Shown piece after piece: positions 47,015-55,559 of a DNA stretch of 64,000 nucleotides. How positions within the stretch are numbered: position 1 is the first letter of the stretch; the number at the start of each line of letters is the position of its first letter. A model generated the notes under the pieces. The model worked only from the letters and a program-made list of their open reading frames with translations. It ran no database searches and was not told the origin of the DNA. The stretch is from Rhodococcus sp. Leaf278 (GTDB taxonomy: Bacteria; Actinomycetota; Actinomycetes; Mycobacteriales; Mycobacteriaceae): positions 62,001 through 126,000 of the forward strand of contig NZ_LMRR01000005.1 of assembly GCF_001426085.1 (NCBI RefSeq). Reading direction: 5' to 3'. A program made the position numbers and the translations under genes.

Positions 47015-47430
47015 TGCATCGCACCATGTTGGGTGGAAAGATCCACCGCGCCACAGTCACTCATGCCGATCTGCACTACGTCGGCTCGATCACCATCGAC
47101 TCCACGCTGATGCACGCCGCCGATCTGATCGAGGGTGAGCAGGTCCACGTCGTCGACATCACCAACGGAGCGCGACTGGTGACGTACGTGATCGAAGGAC
47201 ATCCCGGTTCCGGAGTCATCGGAATCAACGGTGCCGCAGCGCATCTGGTCTCACCGGGCGATCTGGTGATCATCATGTCGTTCCGGCAGGTGGAAGATTC
47301 GGAGCTGTCGGCGCACAGTCCTTCGGTGGTGCACGTCGACTCTGCCAACGAGATAGTGGCCCTCGGAGTCGATCCGTCCGAGCCGGTTCCGGGCGCGCTG
47401 GACCAGCTGTCCGGGGCGAGCGTTCGATGA
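47014..47430 (+). CDS. panD: Aspartate 1-decarboxylase (beta-alanine supply for siderophore)
   Basis: The 138-residue protein keeps the key PanD residues: self-cleavage site G24-S25 (HYVGSITI) that generates the pyruvoyl group, K9, R54 and Y58 (NGARLVTY), and [12 protein letters not shown]. It makes beta-alanine from aspartate. Normally this serves pantothenate synthesis next to panC. Here it lies between salicylate synthase and ornithine hydroxylase, overlapping both, so it is dedicated to the siderophore. This fits the beta-alanine code in NRPS 3 module 1. A 20-residue C-terminal tail follows the conserved core. Confidence 0.95.
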   Translation: MHRTMLGGKIHRATVTHADLHYVGSITIDSTLMHAADLIEGEQVHVVDITNGARLVTYVIEGHPGSGVIGINGAAAHLVSPGDLVIIMSFRQVEDSELSAHSPSVVHVDSANEIVALGVDPSEPVPGALDQLSGASVR

Positions 47431-48698
47431 CATCGCACGAGAACTACGACATCGTCGGAGTCGGATTCGGGCCGTCCAATCTCGGTCTGGCCATCGCGAT
47501 CGAGGAACACAACCGAACGTGCGCGCCGGCCGAGCGGCTGACCTCGTGCTTCATCGAGTCCAAGGACGAATTCGCCTGGCATCCCGGAATGCTGTTGCCG
47601 GGGACGACGATGCAGATCTCGTTCCTCAAGGACTTGGCCACCCAGCGCAACGCCGGCAGCGAGTACACATTTCTGGCCTATCTGTCCGAACAGGGCCGAC
47701 TCAACCACTTCATCAATCTGCAGACGTTCTTCCCGAGCCGGCTCGAGTTCCACGACTACCTGTCGTGGGCCGCAGGCAAGGTCGACGCGACGGTGCACTA
47801 CGGCACCCGAGCGGTCGATGTCGTCGACACCGGTGACGGTTTCGGCGTCCGCACCGAGGGCCGACGAAGCGGCACCGTGCGCGGTCGAAACATCGTGCTG
47901 GCCGGTGGTTTGACGGCCACCCTGCCCGACGGGGTGACCGCGTCGGCGCGGCAGTTTCACAATCACGACCTGCTCGGGCACCTGGACCGACTGCCGTCGC
48001 AAACGCATCGTACGTTCGTCGTCGTCGGTGCGGGGCAGAGCGCTGCCGAGGTGGTGGACTACCTGCACTCGACCTACCGCGATTCCTCGGTGCACGCGGT
48101 GCTCCGCAAGTACGGGTACAGCCCGGCCGACGACAGCCCCTACGCCAATCGCATCTTCGATCCGACGGCCGTCGACGACTTCTATTCGTCGTCGCACACG
48201 CTGCGTGATCAGTTGCTGCACTATCACCGCGGCACGAACTATTCCGCGGTCGATCTGCCGCTGATCGAAGAGTTGTACGCGCGTGAGTACGCCGAACGAG
48301 TCAGCGGAGAGCGCCGGCTGTTCGTGCACGGAGCATCGCGATTGGTCGACGCCGTCGAGGACCAGTCCGGCGTCCGGGCTGCCGTCGAGCACGGCCCTAC
48401 CGGGCTGACCGAGGACGTACTGTGCGACGCTGTCGTCTATGCCACCGGCTTCACGTCCCTCGATCTCCCCGAGATCCTCGGTCCGCTGTTCGACGCCGTC
48501 GAGTTCGACACTCGCGGTCCGCGCGTGACGCGGGACTATCGGCTCGTCCTGCGTGAACCGAGCGCGGGGTCGATCTATCTGCAGGGCGGGACCGAGCACA
48601 CGCACGGTCTGACGTCGTCGCTGCTGTCCAACATCGCTGTTCGTAGCGGTGAGATCGTGAAGTCCGCCGTGAGCACGAGGGTGCGAACGGTGGTGTGA
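47427..48698 (+). CDS. L-ornithine N5-monooxygenase (SidA/PvdA family)
   Basis: The 423-residue flavin- and NADPH-dependent hydroxylase has the FAD motif [25 protein letters not shown], an NADPH site [11 protein letters not shown] and the C-terminal ATGF motif. It converts ornithine (or lysine) to the N-hydroxy form for hydroxamate ligands. The ornithine code of NRPS 2 favours ornithine. It overlaps panD (ATGA) and the first permease gene (GTGA). No formyl- or acetyltransferase gene is present nearby, so the hydroxylamine may end as a cyclic hydroxamate or be acylated by the peptide itself. Confidence 0.93.
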   Translation: MTSHENYDIVGVGFGPSNLGLAIAIEEHNRTCAPAERLTSCFIESKDEFAWHPGMLLPGTTMQISFLKDLATQRNAGSEYTFLAYLSEQGRLNHFINLQTFFPSRLEFHDYLSWAAGKVDATVHYGTRAVDVVDTGDGFGVRTEGRRSGTVRGRNIVLAGGLTATLPDGVTASARQFHNHDLLGHLDRLPSQTHRTFVVVGAGQSAAEVVDYLHSTYRDSSVHAVLRKYGYSPADDSPYANRIFDPTAVDDFYSSSHTLRDQLLHYHRGTNYSAVDLPLIEELYAREYAERVSGERRLFVHGASRLVDAVEDQSGVRAAVEHGPTGLTEDVLCDAVVYATGFTSLDLPEILGPLFDAVEFDTRGPRVTRDYRLVLREPSAGSIYLQGGTEHTHGLTSSLLSNIAVRSGEIVKSAVSTRVRTVV

Positions 48699-49768
48699 AT
48701 CGGGTGCGTACGAGCGTGGGCGACGAGCCGGAACAGCGAGATGTTCCGGCCGAAGTCGTCGGTCTCGCGCGCACCGATGCACGGCGGGCCGCAGGGCTGT
48801 TCGTCGTCATCGGAATCCTCGCCGCGCTGTGCCTGGTGAGTATCGCGGTGGGTACCGAATACATCCCCCTCGGTTCGGTGTGGCACGGCCTGTTCTTCTC
48901 CGACGGGTCGACCGAATCCGTGATCATCCGCGAACTACGGCTGCCGAGAACAGTTCTCGGCCTTCTCGTCGGGGCGGCGCTCGGGGTTGCCGGTGCACTG
49001 ATTCAGGCGATGACGCGAAATCCTCTGGCCGACCCGGGCATCCTGGGTGTCAACGCCGGGGCGGCGTTCTTTGTCGCAATCGCCGTCGGCGTGCTGGGCT
49101 TCACCAGCATCGACTCCTACATCTGGTTCGCGTTCGCCGGTGCCGCGCTCGCCGCGGTCGCGGTGTACGCACTGGGGTCGATGGGGCGAGCGGGCGCGAC
49201 GCCGGTTCGCCTGACGCTGTCCGGAATTGCGCTCGGTGCGGTACTCGGCGGAATCACCTCCGGCATGCTGCTGCTCGACCCGGATGCCTTCGACCGCATG
49301 CGGTTCTGGAGCGCGGGATCCTTGGCCGGGCGCGGCCTGGACATCGTGACGGCGACCGGCCCGTTCATCGTCACCGGGCTACTGCTGGCTGCCCTCGTCG
49401 CACGTCCGCTCAACGCGATCGCACTCGGTGACGATCTGGCGCAGTCTTTGGGGGCACGAGTAATTCGGACGCGCATCATCGGTGTCGTTGCGGTGACTCT
49501 GCTCGCCGGTGCTGCGACGGCGGCGGCCGGGCCCATCGGGTTCGTCGGACTGATGATCCCGCACATGGTGCGGTGGTTCGTCGGGCCGGATCAGCGCTGG
49601 ATTCTGATCTACACGGTGTTCGCGGCACCGGGACTACTTCTGCTTGCCGACGTGCTGGGGCGCATCGTGATTCGGCCGGGTGAGCTGCAGGTGGGGATAG
49701 TGACCGCATTCGTCGGCGCTCCGGTACTGATCGTGCTGGTCCGCCGGAAGAAGGCGAGCGGCCTGTGA
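48695..49768 (+). CDS. FecCD-family siderophore permease 1
   Basis: The 357-residue protein has about ten membrane helices of the BtuC/FecCD fold, with RELRLPRTVLGLLVGAALG, QAMTRNPLADPGILGVNAG and the late motif GFVGLMIPHMVRW. It starts at GTG overlapping the hydroxylase stop. It forms a heterodimeric channel with the next gene product for ferric-siderophore import. Confidence 0.94.
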   Translation: MNRVRTSVGDEPEQRDVPAEVVGLARTDARRAAGLFVVIGILAALCLVSIAVGTEYIPLGSVWHGLFFSDGSTESVIIRELRLPRTVLGLLVGAALGVAGALIQAMTRNPLADPGILGVNAGAAFFVAIAVGVLGFTSIDSYIWFAFAGAALAAVAVYALGSMGRAGATPVRLTLSGIALGAVLGGITSGMLLLDPDAFDRMRFWSAGSLAGRGLDIVTATGPFIVTGLLLAALVARPLNAIALGDDLAQSLGARVIRTRIIGVVAVTLLAGAATAAAGPIGFVGLMIPHMVRWFVGPDQRWILIYTVFAAPGLLLLADVLGRIVIRPGELQVGIVTAFVGAPVLIVLVRRKKASGL

Positions 49769-50829
49769 CCCCGGGGCGGCGCGGCACCGTGGACTTCGGA
49801 CGGCGGCTGTGGATCTTCGGAGTCAAGGATCGGGTGGACGGCCGAATCGACATCCGGACGGTAGCGGTCTGTGCCGCACTGCTGCTCGTGACTGCCGTGA
49901 TCGCCGTCGTCGCGATCGGCACCGGTGATTATTACGTTCCTCCCAACGAAGTACTCGCCGCAGTGTTCGGTGATGCGTCACGCATCACCGAGATCATCGT
50001 GATGGAGTGGCGGTTTCCTCGGGTGGTCCTGGCGTTCCTGTTCGGCGGTGCCCTCGGCGTTTCCGGTGCGGTTTTTCAATCATTGACGCGAAACCCGTTG
50101 GGCAGCCCGGACATCATCGGATTCGCAACTGGCGCGTACACAGGCGCGCTCGTCGTGATCCTCACCCTCGGCGGTGGTTACTACCAGACCGGAGCGGGCG
50201 CGCTCGTGGGCGGACTGGCCACGGCCGCCGCGGTGTATCTGCTTGCCTACAAGCGCGGCGTGCAGGGCTTTCGGCTGATCATCGTCGGGATCGCCGTCAG
50301 CGCGATGTTGGCCTCGATCAACACCTGGTTGGTCGTCGAGGCCGATCTGGACGACGCGATCGCGGCCGCCATCTGGGGCGCGGGAAGTCTCAACGGGTTG
50401 GGGTGGGCCCAGGTGTGGCCCGCTCTGGCTGTGTCGGCCGTCATCGCCCCGTGCCTGGCAGTGTTGTCGCGTCGGCTGCCGATGCTGGAGATGGGGGACG
50501 ACGCGGCACGAGCGCTCGGGGTGCGGGCAGAACCGACGCGTCTGATGCTGGTTTTTCTGGGCGTCGCATTGATCGCATTGGTCACCGCGGCCGCGGGACC
50601 CATCTCGTTCGTCGCGCTCGCTGCGCCGCAACTCGCGCGTAGGCTCACCGGCACCTCGGGAGTGGCGATGGTACCCGCAGCCTGCATGGGGGCGCTGCTG
50701 CTCGTGGTCAGTGACGTTGTTGCACAGCGCGCCTTTGCCCCGACTCAGCTGCCGGTCGGCGTCGTGACCGTATCGGTCGGCGGCGCATACTTCGTGTGGT
50801 TGTTGGCGCGGGAAGGCAGGATGCAGTGA
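49765..50829 (+). CDS. FecCD-family siderophore permease 2
   Basis: The 354-residue protein starts at GTG 49765, overlapping the partner stop by 4 bp. It has about ten helices and the FecCD hallmarks WRFPRVVLAFLFGGALG, QSLTRNPLGSPDIIGF and PISFVALAAPQLARRL. It is the second half of the import channel and lies directly before the ATPase gene. The organisation permease-permease-ATPase is the standard FepDGC set. Confidence 0.94.
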   Translation: MTPGRRGTVDFGRRLWIFGVKDRVDGRIDIRTVAVCAALLLVTAVIAVVAIGTGDYYVPPNEVLAAVFGDASRITEIIVMEWRFPRVVLAFLFGGALGVSGAVFQSLTRNPLGSPDIIGFATGAYTGALVVILTLGGGYYQTGAGALVGGLATAAAVYLLAYKRGVQGFRLIIVGIAVSAMLASINTWLVVEADLDDAIAAAIWGAGSLNGLGWAQVWPALAVSAVIAPCLAVLSRRLPMLEMGDDAARALGVRAEPTRLMLVFLGVALIALVTAAAGPISFVALAAPQLARRLTGTSGVAMVPAACMGALLLVVSDVVAQRAFAPTQLPVGVVTVSVGGAYFVWLLAREGRMQ

Positions 50830-51653
50830 CAAAGCCTCGATTGCACACCGACGACATCACGGTCGGATACGACAAGAGCGTGATCATCGAGAACTTGACC
50901 GTCGCGATTCCCGACGGCAAGTTCACCGTCATCGTCGGGCCCAACGCCTGCGGCAAATCGACGCTGCTGCGGGCGCTGTCGCGGCTGCTGAAACCTTCGC
51001 GAGGGGCCGTTCTGCTGGACGGCAACGAGATTGCGTCGTATCCGGCGAAGGAAGTGGCTCGACGCCTCGGCCTGTTACCCCAGACCTCGATCGCCCCTGA
51101 CGGTATCTCGGTGGCCGATCTCGTTGCGCGAGGACGATATCCGCATCAGAAGTTGATCCGGCAGTGGTCGACGGCTGACGAGGCTGCCGTGGTCCAGGCC
51201 ATGGACGCCACCGGCGTGACGGCGCTGTCGGCCCGGCAGGTCGACGAACTGTCCGGTGGACAGCAGCAACGAGTATGGGTGGCAATGGTTCTCGCGCAAC
51301 AGACACCGCTGTTGCTTCTGGACGAGCCGACGACGTTTCTCGACATCGCCCACCAGATCGAGCTTCTCGACTTGTTGGCCACACTGCCCCGCGAGAACGG
51401 CAACACTCTGGTCGCGGTGCTGCACGACCTCAACCACGCCTGCCGGTACGCCGATCACATCATCGCGATGAAGGACGGTGCCGTGGTCACCGAAGGTCCG
51501 CCGGCCGAGATCGTCACCGCCGAGTTGGTCGAGTCGGTGTTCGGTCTGCCGTGCCGCATCATCGACGATCCGGAATCGCATACGCCGCTGGTGATTCCTC
51601 GGGTGGTTCCTCGGGTGAGAACGACGACGATCGGCGATACCGCCGGCACATAG
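50826..51653 (+). CDS. FepC-like ABC ATPase for siderophore import
   Basis: The protein has 275 residues from GTG 50826, overlapping the permease stop. Walker A is GPNACGKSTL, Q-loop LLPQTSIAPDG, signature LSGGQQQR, Walker B LLLLDEPTTFLD and H-loop VLHDLNHACRYAD. It powers ferric-siderophore import through the FecCD pair. It is the last gene of the operon starting at 45671; a new iron box begins at its stop. Confidence 0.95.
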   Translation: MTKPRLHTDDITVGYDKSVIIENLTVAIPDGKFTVIVGPNACGKSTLLRALSRLLKPSRGAVLLDGNEIASYPAKEVARRLGLLPQTSIAPDGISVADLVARGRYPHQKLIRQWSTADEAAVVQAMDATGVTALSARQVDELSGGQQQRVWVAMVLAQQTPLLLLDEPTTFLDIAHQIELLDLLATLPRENGNTLVAVLHDLNHACRYADHIIAMKDGAVVTEGPPAEIVTAELVESVFGLPCRIIDDPESHTPLVIPRVVPRVRTTTIGDTAGT

Positions 51654-51671
51654 TAGGTAAGCCTTGGTTTA
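51653..51671. promoter_or_regulatory. IdeR/DmdR-like iron box before lipoprotein 3
   Basis: GTAGGTAAGCCTTGGTTTA agrees with the iron-box consensus at 12 of 19 positions, with a strong left half (TAGGTAAGCCT). It overlaps the ATPase stop codon and lies 55 bp before the lipoprotein start. Confidence 0.55.
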
Positions 51672-51725
51672 CACTCGGCAAAACGGACCTTCGGGTTCGA
51701 GTGAAGATCTCGAAAGGATCCATCA

Positions 51726-52766
51726 GTGCCGAGTTGGAAGCAGCCCGAAGCAGGCCGTCGCCGTACACATACCGAGCGACGGGCCCATCGCGTCGTTGCT
51801 CTCGCCTCGGCGGCACTCGTCGCCCTCGGCTCGGCCGCCTGCAGCTCCGAGCCCGCATCGAACGAGGGAGTGGGAACATCTGCGAGTGACACCCGGGTGA
51901 TCTCGACCGACCAGGGCGAGGTGATCGTTCCGGCGGACCCGCAGCGCATTGCCGTGCTGTCCGCGGGCCTGGCGGGCTACCTGTTCACTCTCGATGCTCC
52001 CGTCACCATCGCCGACACTCGGCTGCTCGGAGTGACCAATCTCGACGGCGGTTTTCCGCCGCAGTGGGCCGAGAAGGCGCAGGCACAAGGCACTCTGGAG
52101 TTGCCGGCCGGAGATCAGCTCGACCTCGAAGCCATCGCACAGGCCGCGCCCGATCTCATCATCGGTGGAGGGCAAGGCTTCGCAGCTGTTCTGGCGCAGC
52201 AATCATATGAGCAGTTGACCCAGATCGCACCGACCGTGCTGGTCCCGTCGAGCGTCACTACCTGGCAGGGCGAGCTCGAGGAGGTCGCCGAGGCCGCCGG
52301 TGAATCCGACAAGGTCGAGGCACTGATGACGGCCTACGAAAACAGGGTTTCCGAGGTGAAGGATTCGATCGCTGTTCCCGGCTCGCCGGTGTCGTACCTG
52401 CTCTCGTTGAGCACGAACGAGCCCTCGTTCATTCCGCAGACCGCGGCATTGCCGACGTTGCTCGAGTCGGTCGGATTCGAGCCCGATGACGTCATCACCA
52501 AAGCGAACAACCCGGAGCTGTACGGCTCGGGTGATTCGTTCGTGGTCAGCCCCGAATTACTCGCGCCGATCGCCAGTGCTCCCGTGATGTTCGTAGTTCC
52601 GGTGGCGGGTCGGAGTCTGTCCGAGCTGCAACGAGACTCGGCGTACTCCAGTCTTCCTGCCTTCGCATCGGGCAGGGTATACGAGCTTCCGGCCACGAGC
52701 TACCGCCCGGATTACGACGGTGTGATGGGCACGCTGGACATCGTCCAGCGGATGTTCGCGGTGTAA
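51726..52766 (+). CDS. FepB-like siderophore-binding lipoprotein 3
   Basis: The protein has 346 residues from GTG 51726. An Arg-rich n-region precedes a hydrophobic stretch and the lipobox GSAAC (C39). The binding fold shows VIVPADPQRIAVLSAG and PDLIIGGGQG. It is the third FepB-like receptor in the island, in a unit with the second SIP-methyltransferase gene 34 bp downstream. Confidence 0.9.
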   Translation: MPSWKQPEAGRRRTHTERRAHRVVALASAALVALGSAACSSEPASNEGVGTSASDTRVISTDQGEVIVPADPQRIAVLSAGLAGYLFTLDAPVTIADTRLLGVTNLDGGFPPQWAEKAQAQGTLELPAGDQLDLEAIAQAAPDLIIGGGQGFAAVLAQQSYEQLTQIAPTVLVPSSVTTWQGELEEVAEAAGESDKVEALMTAYENRVSEVKDSIAVPGSPVSYLLSLSTNEPSFIPQTAALPTLLESVGFEPDDVITKANNPELYGSGDSFVVSPELLAPIASAPVMFVVPVAGRSLSELQRDSAYSSLPAFASGRVYELPATSYRPDYDGVMGTLDIVQRMFAV

Positions 52767-52800
52767 TCGAGATCTATACGAAACCGAAGGAGAGCCCTCG

Positions 52801-54618
52801 ATGGCGGGGACCGTGCGCGAGGTTCGAGTTTTTCCGATCTGTATGCGGGAACTCGACGTACTGGCCGTGGAAGACGTGACGCCCGGGATGCGGCGCGTCG
52901 TCGTGGGCGGTCCGTCGATGGATGCGCATGTGCGTGACGGCGTCGAGCTGCCACCGGTGCGTAGCACCGGATTCGATGACGACGTCAAAGTCCTTCCGGT
53001 GGATCCGATTACCGGGAAGCTGCCGTTTCCGGTGCCCGAGAACGCGGGTGACGGAACGGTCGACTGGCCACCGGGATCGTTCCCGTACGGCCGGACCTAC
53101 ACGGTGCGTCGTTTCGATGACGAGCGCCGGGAGATGGCTCTCGACTTCGCGGCTCATGAGGGTGGACTGGCAGCCGACTGGGCCAAGACGGTCCAGCCCG
53201 GCGAGAAAATTCTCGTTGCCGGACCCAAGCATTCGGCCGGACTGCCCGTCGGCGTCGACTGGATGTTGATCGCCGGCGACGAGACTGCGTTGCCCGCAAT
53301 CGCGCACTGTCTGGAGAAGTTGCCCGCTGATCTACCTGCCACGGTGGTCATCGAGGTTTCCGAGCACGCACACCGGCAAGAGCTGACAAGCGCTGCGCCG
53401 GTGGATATCACCTGGCTCTGTCGGACCGACAGTGGCGGCGAGTCACGCTTGGTGGAGACGGTGCAGCGTGCGCAGTGGCGTCCCGGACAGCCCTACCTGT
53501 GGGTGGCGGGGGAGGCGTCGACGATCAAACCGCTGCGTCGCTGGGCGAAGGTGGACAAGGACATTGCGAAGCAATTCGTCGAGATCGCCGGGTACTGGAA
53601 GCGACGCGAGATCGCAGCCGTCGGATCATCGGCGGAGTCGGATCCCGATGTCCAATTGCATGAGTTGTCGGAGTTGTTGCCGCCGTTCGCCATTCGTACC
53701 GCCGTCACCGTCGGTATCTTCGCCGCGATCGACGGCGGGGCAGGCACGCCGTCGGACATCGCAGCTCGATGTTCGACGCATCCCGGTGCCACCGCCAAGC
53801 TACTGCGGCATCTGGTTCTGATGGGACTGTTGACCACCGACGGCACTCGTTTCGGACTCTCCGAGATGGGTGCGCTCCTCAGCGACCCGGACGCCTTCGT
53901 CACTCAGTCGTTGAATTTCGACAGGATTCATTCACGACTGGACATGGCGTTCCTCGGCCTTCTCGACACCGTACGGAGCGGGGCGCCGGCGCGGCAGCAC
54001 GGCTTCGTCGACAAGATGAGCGAGGACGGGTTCGCTGCTGACTTTCACGAAGAAACAGCGTTCGGTGCCGTGTATCGAGCGCCCGCGCTGCCCGATGCAG
54101 TCGACCTGGAGGGAATTCGGACCGTCGCGATCTACGGCGAGGGCGGTGGTGTGTACGCGGATACGCTGGCGCGCATGCACCCCGACCTGACGCTACGTCT
54201 CGTCGGACTCCCCGCTCAGGGCGATCGGACGGCAGCTGATGTGGCTCCGTCGCGTCGGGACCTGGTCGAACGCATCGACGCCAGTGAATTTGTTCCGTTG
54301 GCCGAGCCTGTCGATCTGGTGATCGCGGCCGACGTGCTCGATTCTCACCCCGACGCCGATGCCCGAGTGCTGCTCGAGGCACTGGGAAATTCGGGGCGGC
54401 GAGTGGTGCTGATCACCGACCTGCTCGATCCCGACACCGCCGATGATCATGACACGGAGGACGACCTGTTGCGGCTGTGTCTGTACGGCTCGGGTCGTCG
54501 CAGTGCAGCGGAAGTGCGGGAGTTGGTCGTCGGGTCGGGATTTGAGCCGCCCCGTTTCGGATCGCTGGGTTGGGGCTCGACCATCGCCGAGTTCGGCGGA
54601 CATGCTTACCGGGGTTAG
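52801..54618 (+). CDS. Siderophore-interacting flavoprotein fused to O-methyltransferase-like domain (copy 2)
   Basis: The 605-residue protein starts at ATG 52801 behind AAGGAGAG. The N-terminal SIP reductase (about 1-285) has the FAD motif GRTYTVRRFDD and IAGDETALPA, WVAGEAST. The C-terminal region (about 300-600) again follows the O-methyltransferase layout (LPPFAIRTAVTVGIF, then LLRLCLYGSGRRSAAEV). Its SAM loop is altered (IYGEGGG) and an aspartate/serine replaces the usual catalytic His (VLDSH). It has the same architecture as 43674-45566 but is strongly diverged, so the duplication is old or the two genes have different partners. Confidence 0.85.
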   Translation: MAGTVREVRVFPICMRELDVLAVEDVTPGMRRVVVGGPSMDAHVRDGVELPPVRSTGFDDDVKVLPVDPITGKLPFPVPENAGDGTVDWPPGSFPYGRTYTVRRFDDERREMALDFAAHEGGLAADWAKTVQPGEKILVAGPKHSAGLPVGVDWMLIAGDETALPAIAHCLEKLPADLPATVVIEVSEHAHRQELTSAAPVDITWLCRTDSGGESRLVETVQRAQWRPGQPYLWVAGEASTIKPLRRWAKVDKDIAKQFVEIAGYWKRREIAAVGSSAESDPDVQLHELSELLPPFAIRTAVTVGIFAAIDGGAGTPSDIAARCSTHPGATAKLLRHLVLMGLLTTDGTRFGLSEMGALLSDPDAFVTQSLNFDRIHSRLDMAFLGLLDTVRSGAPARQHGFVDKMSEDGFAADFHEETAFGAVYRAPALPDAVDLEGIRTVAIYGEGGGVYADTLARMHPDLTLRLVGLPAQGDRTAADVAPSRRDLVERIDASEFVPLAEPVDLVIAADVLDSHPDADARVLLEALGNSGRRVVLITDLLDPDTADDHDTEDDLLRLCLYGSGRRSAAEVRELVVGSGFEPPRFGSLGWGSTIAEFGGHAYRG

Positions 54619-54628
54619 CCTGAGGGTT
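54610..54628. promoter_or_regulatory. Weak iron-box half-site before SIP 3
   Basis: CGGGGTTAGCCTGAGGGTT contains the intact core GGTTAGCCT but a poor right half (10 of 19). It spans the stop codon of the preceding gene. Confidence 0.3.
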
Positions 54629-54665
54629 CTCGGAAGAAACGACGAGATATGTATCGAGGACGAAG

Positions 54666-55559
54666 ATGAGTGAACGACCGAGTGGCTTCTACTACGCCGA
54701 CGTCGTTGCGGTGGAGCAGCTCACGGTGCACATGGTGCGCGTGACGTTCGGCGGCGAGCATGTGGCGGGCTACCGCACCCTCGGGGTGCCCGACGAGTGT
54801 GTCGGCGTCTATTTTCCTCGGGCCGGGGAGATGAAGCCGCCGCCGATGACCGAGGTCGACGGTGTCTGGTGGTTCCACGGTCTGGACGACGCACCGGAGG
54901 GTCGCAACTACACCATTCGGCGCCTCGACGAGGCGCGCGGTGAATTGACCATCGACTTCTTCGCACACGAGGGCGGCGTCGCGGCCACGTGGGCGCAGCA
55001 GGCCGCCCCGGGGCAGACGGTGCTGTTCACGCGTCCACGATCCTGGTATTCACCTCCCGCCGACGTCGAATGGCTGCTGCTGGTCGCCGACATGACCGGG
55101 TTGCCCGCACTCGGCCGGCTCGTCGAACAATTGCCGTCCGGGGCGAAGGCTCACGCCATTGTCGAGGTGCTCGAGCGCGGCGATATTCAATCCTTCGAAA
55201 CCTCGGCCGACGTCACGTTCGATTGGCGTGTGGGGACCGGAAACGGAGACAGCGCAAGCGTTCTCGACGATGCCGCGTTGGCGTACCCGCTACCCGAAGG
55301 ACGCGGCTACGTGTGGTTCGCCGGTGAGGCGTCGTCCTCGCGTCGGGTGCGGAAGTACTTCCGTAAGGATCTGGGTTACGACATAGCGCATTTCGACATC
55401 ATCGGATATTGGCGGGCAGATTCCGAGAAGTGGCTCGAGAAGTACAAGCAGTACCAGGAGGAAGCACTGGCGGTATACAACGGCGTCATCGAATCCGGCC
55501 GCACCGAACAGGAAGCCAGTGAGGCATTCGATGCGCTCCTCGAGCGAGTAGGGCTCTAG
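54666..55559 (+). CDS. Siderophore-interacting protein (ferric-siderophore reductase)
   Basis: The 297-residue stand-alone SIP/ViuB protein has the FAD-binding motif GRNYTIRRLDE, the central LLVADMTGLPALGR and the NAD(P)H-domain end YVWFAGEASSSRRVRKYFR. It has a helical C-terminal tail with Lys/Gln/Tyr-rich EKYKQYQEE. It reduces and releases iron from the imported siderophore in the cytoplasm. This is the third SIP domain in the island. Its stop overlaps the stop of the convergent monooxygenase gene by two bases. Confidence 0.93.
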   Translation: MSERPSGFYYADVVAVEQLTVHMVRVTFGGEHVAGYRTLGVPDECVGVYFPRAGEMKPPPMTEVDGVWWFHGLDDAPEGRNYTIRRLDEARGELTIDFFAHEGGVAATWAQQAAPGQTVLFTRPRSWYSPPADVEWLLLVADMTGLPALGRLVEQLPSGAKAHAIVEVLERGDIQSFETSADVTFDWRVGTGNGDSASVLDDAALAYPLPEGRGYVWFAGEASSSRRVRKYFRKDLGYDIAHFDIIGYWRADSEKWLEKYKQYQEEALAVYNGVIESGRTEQEASEAFDALLERVGL

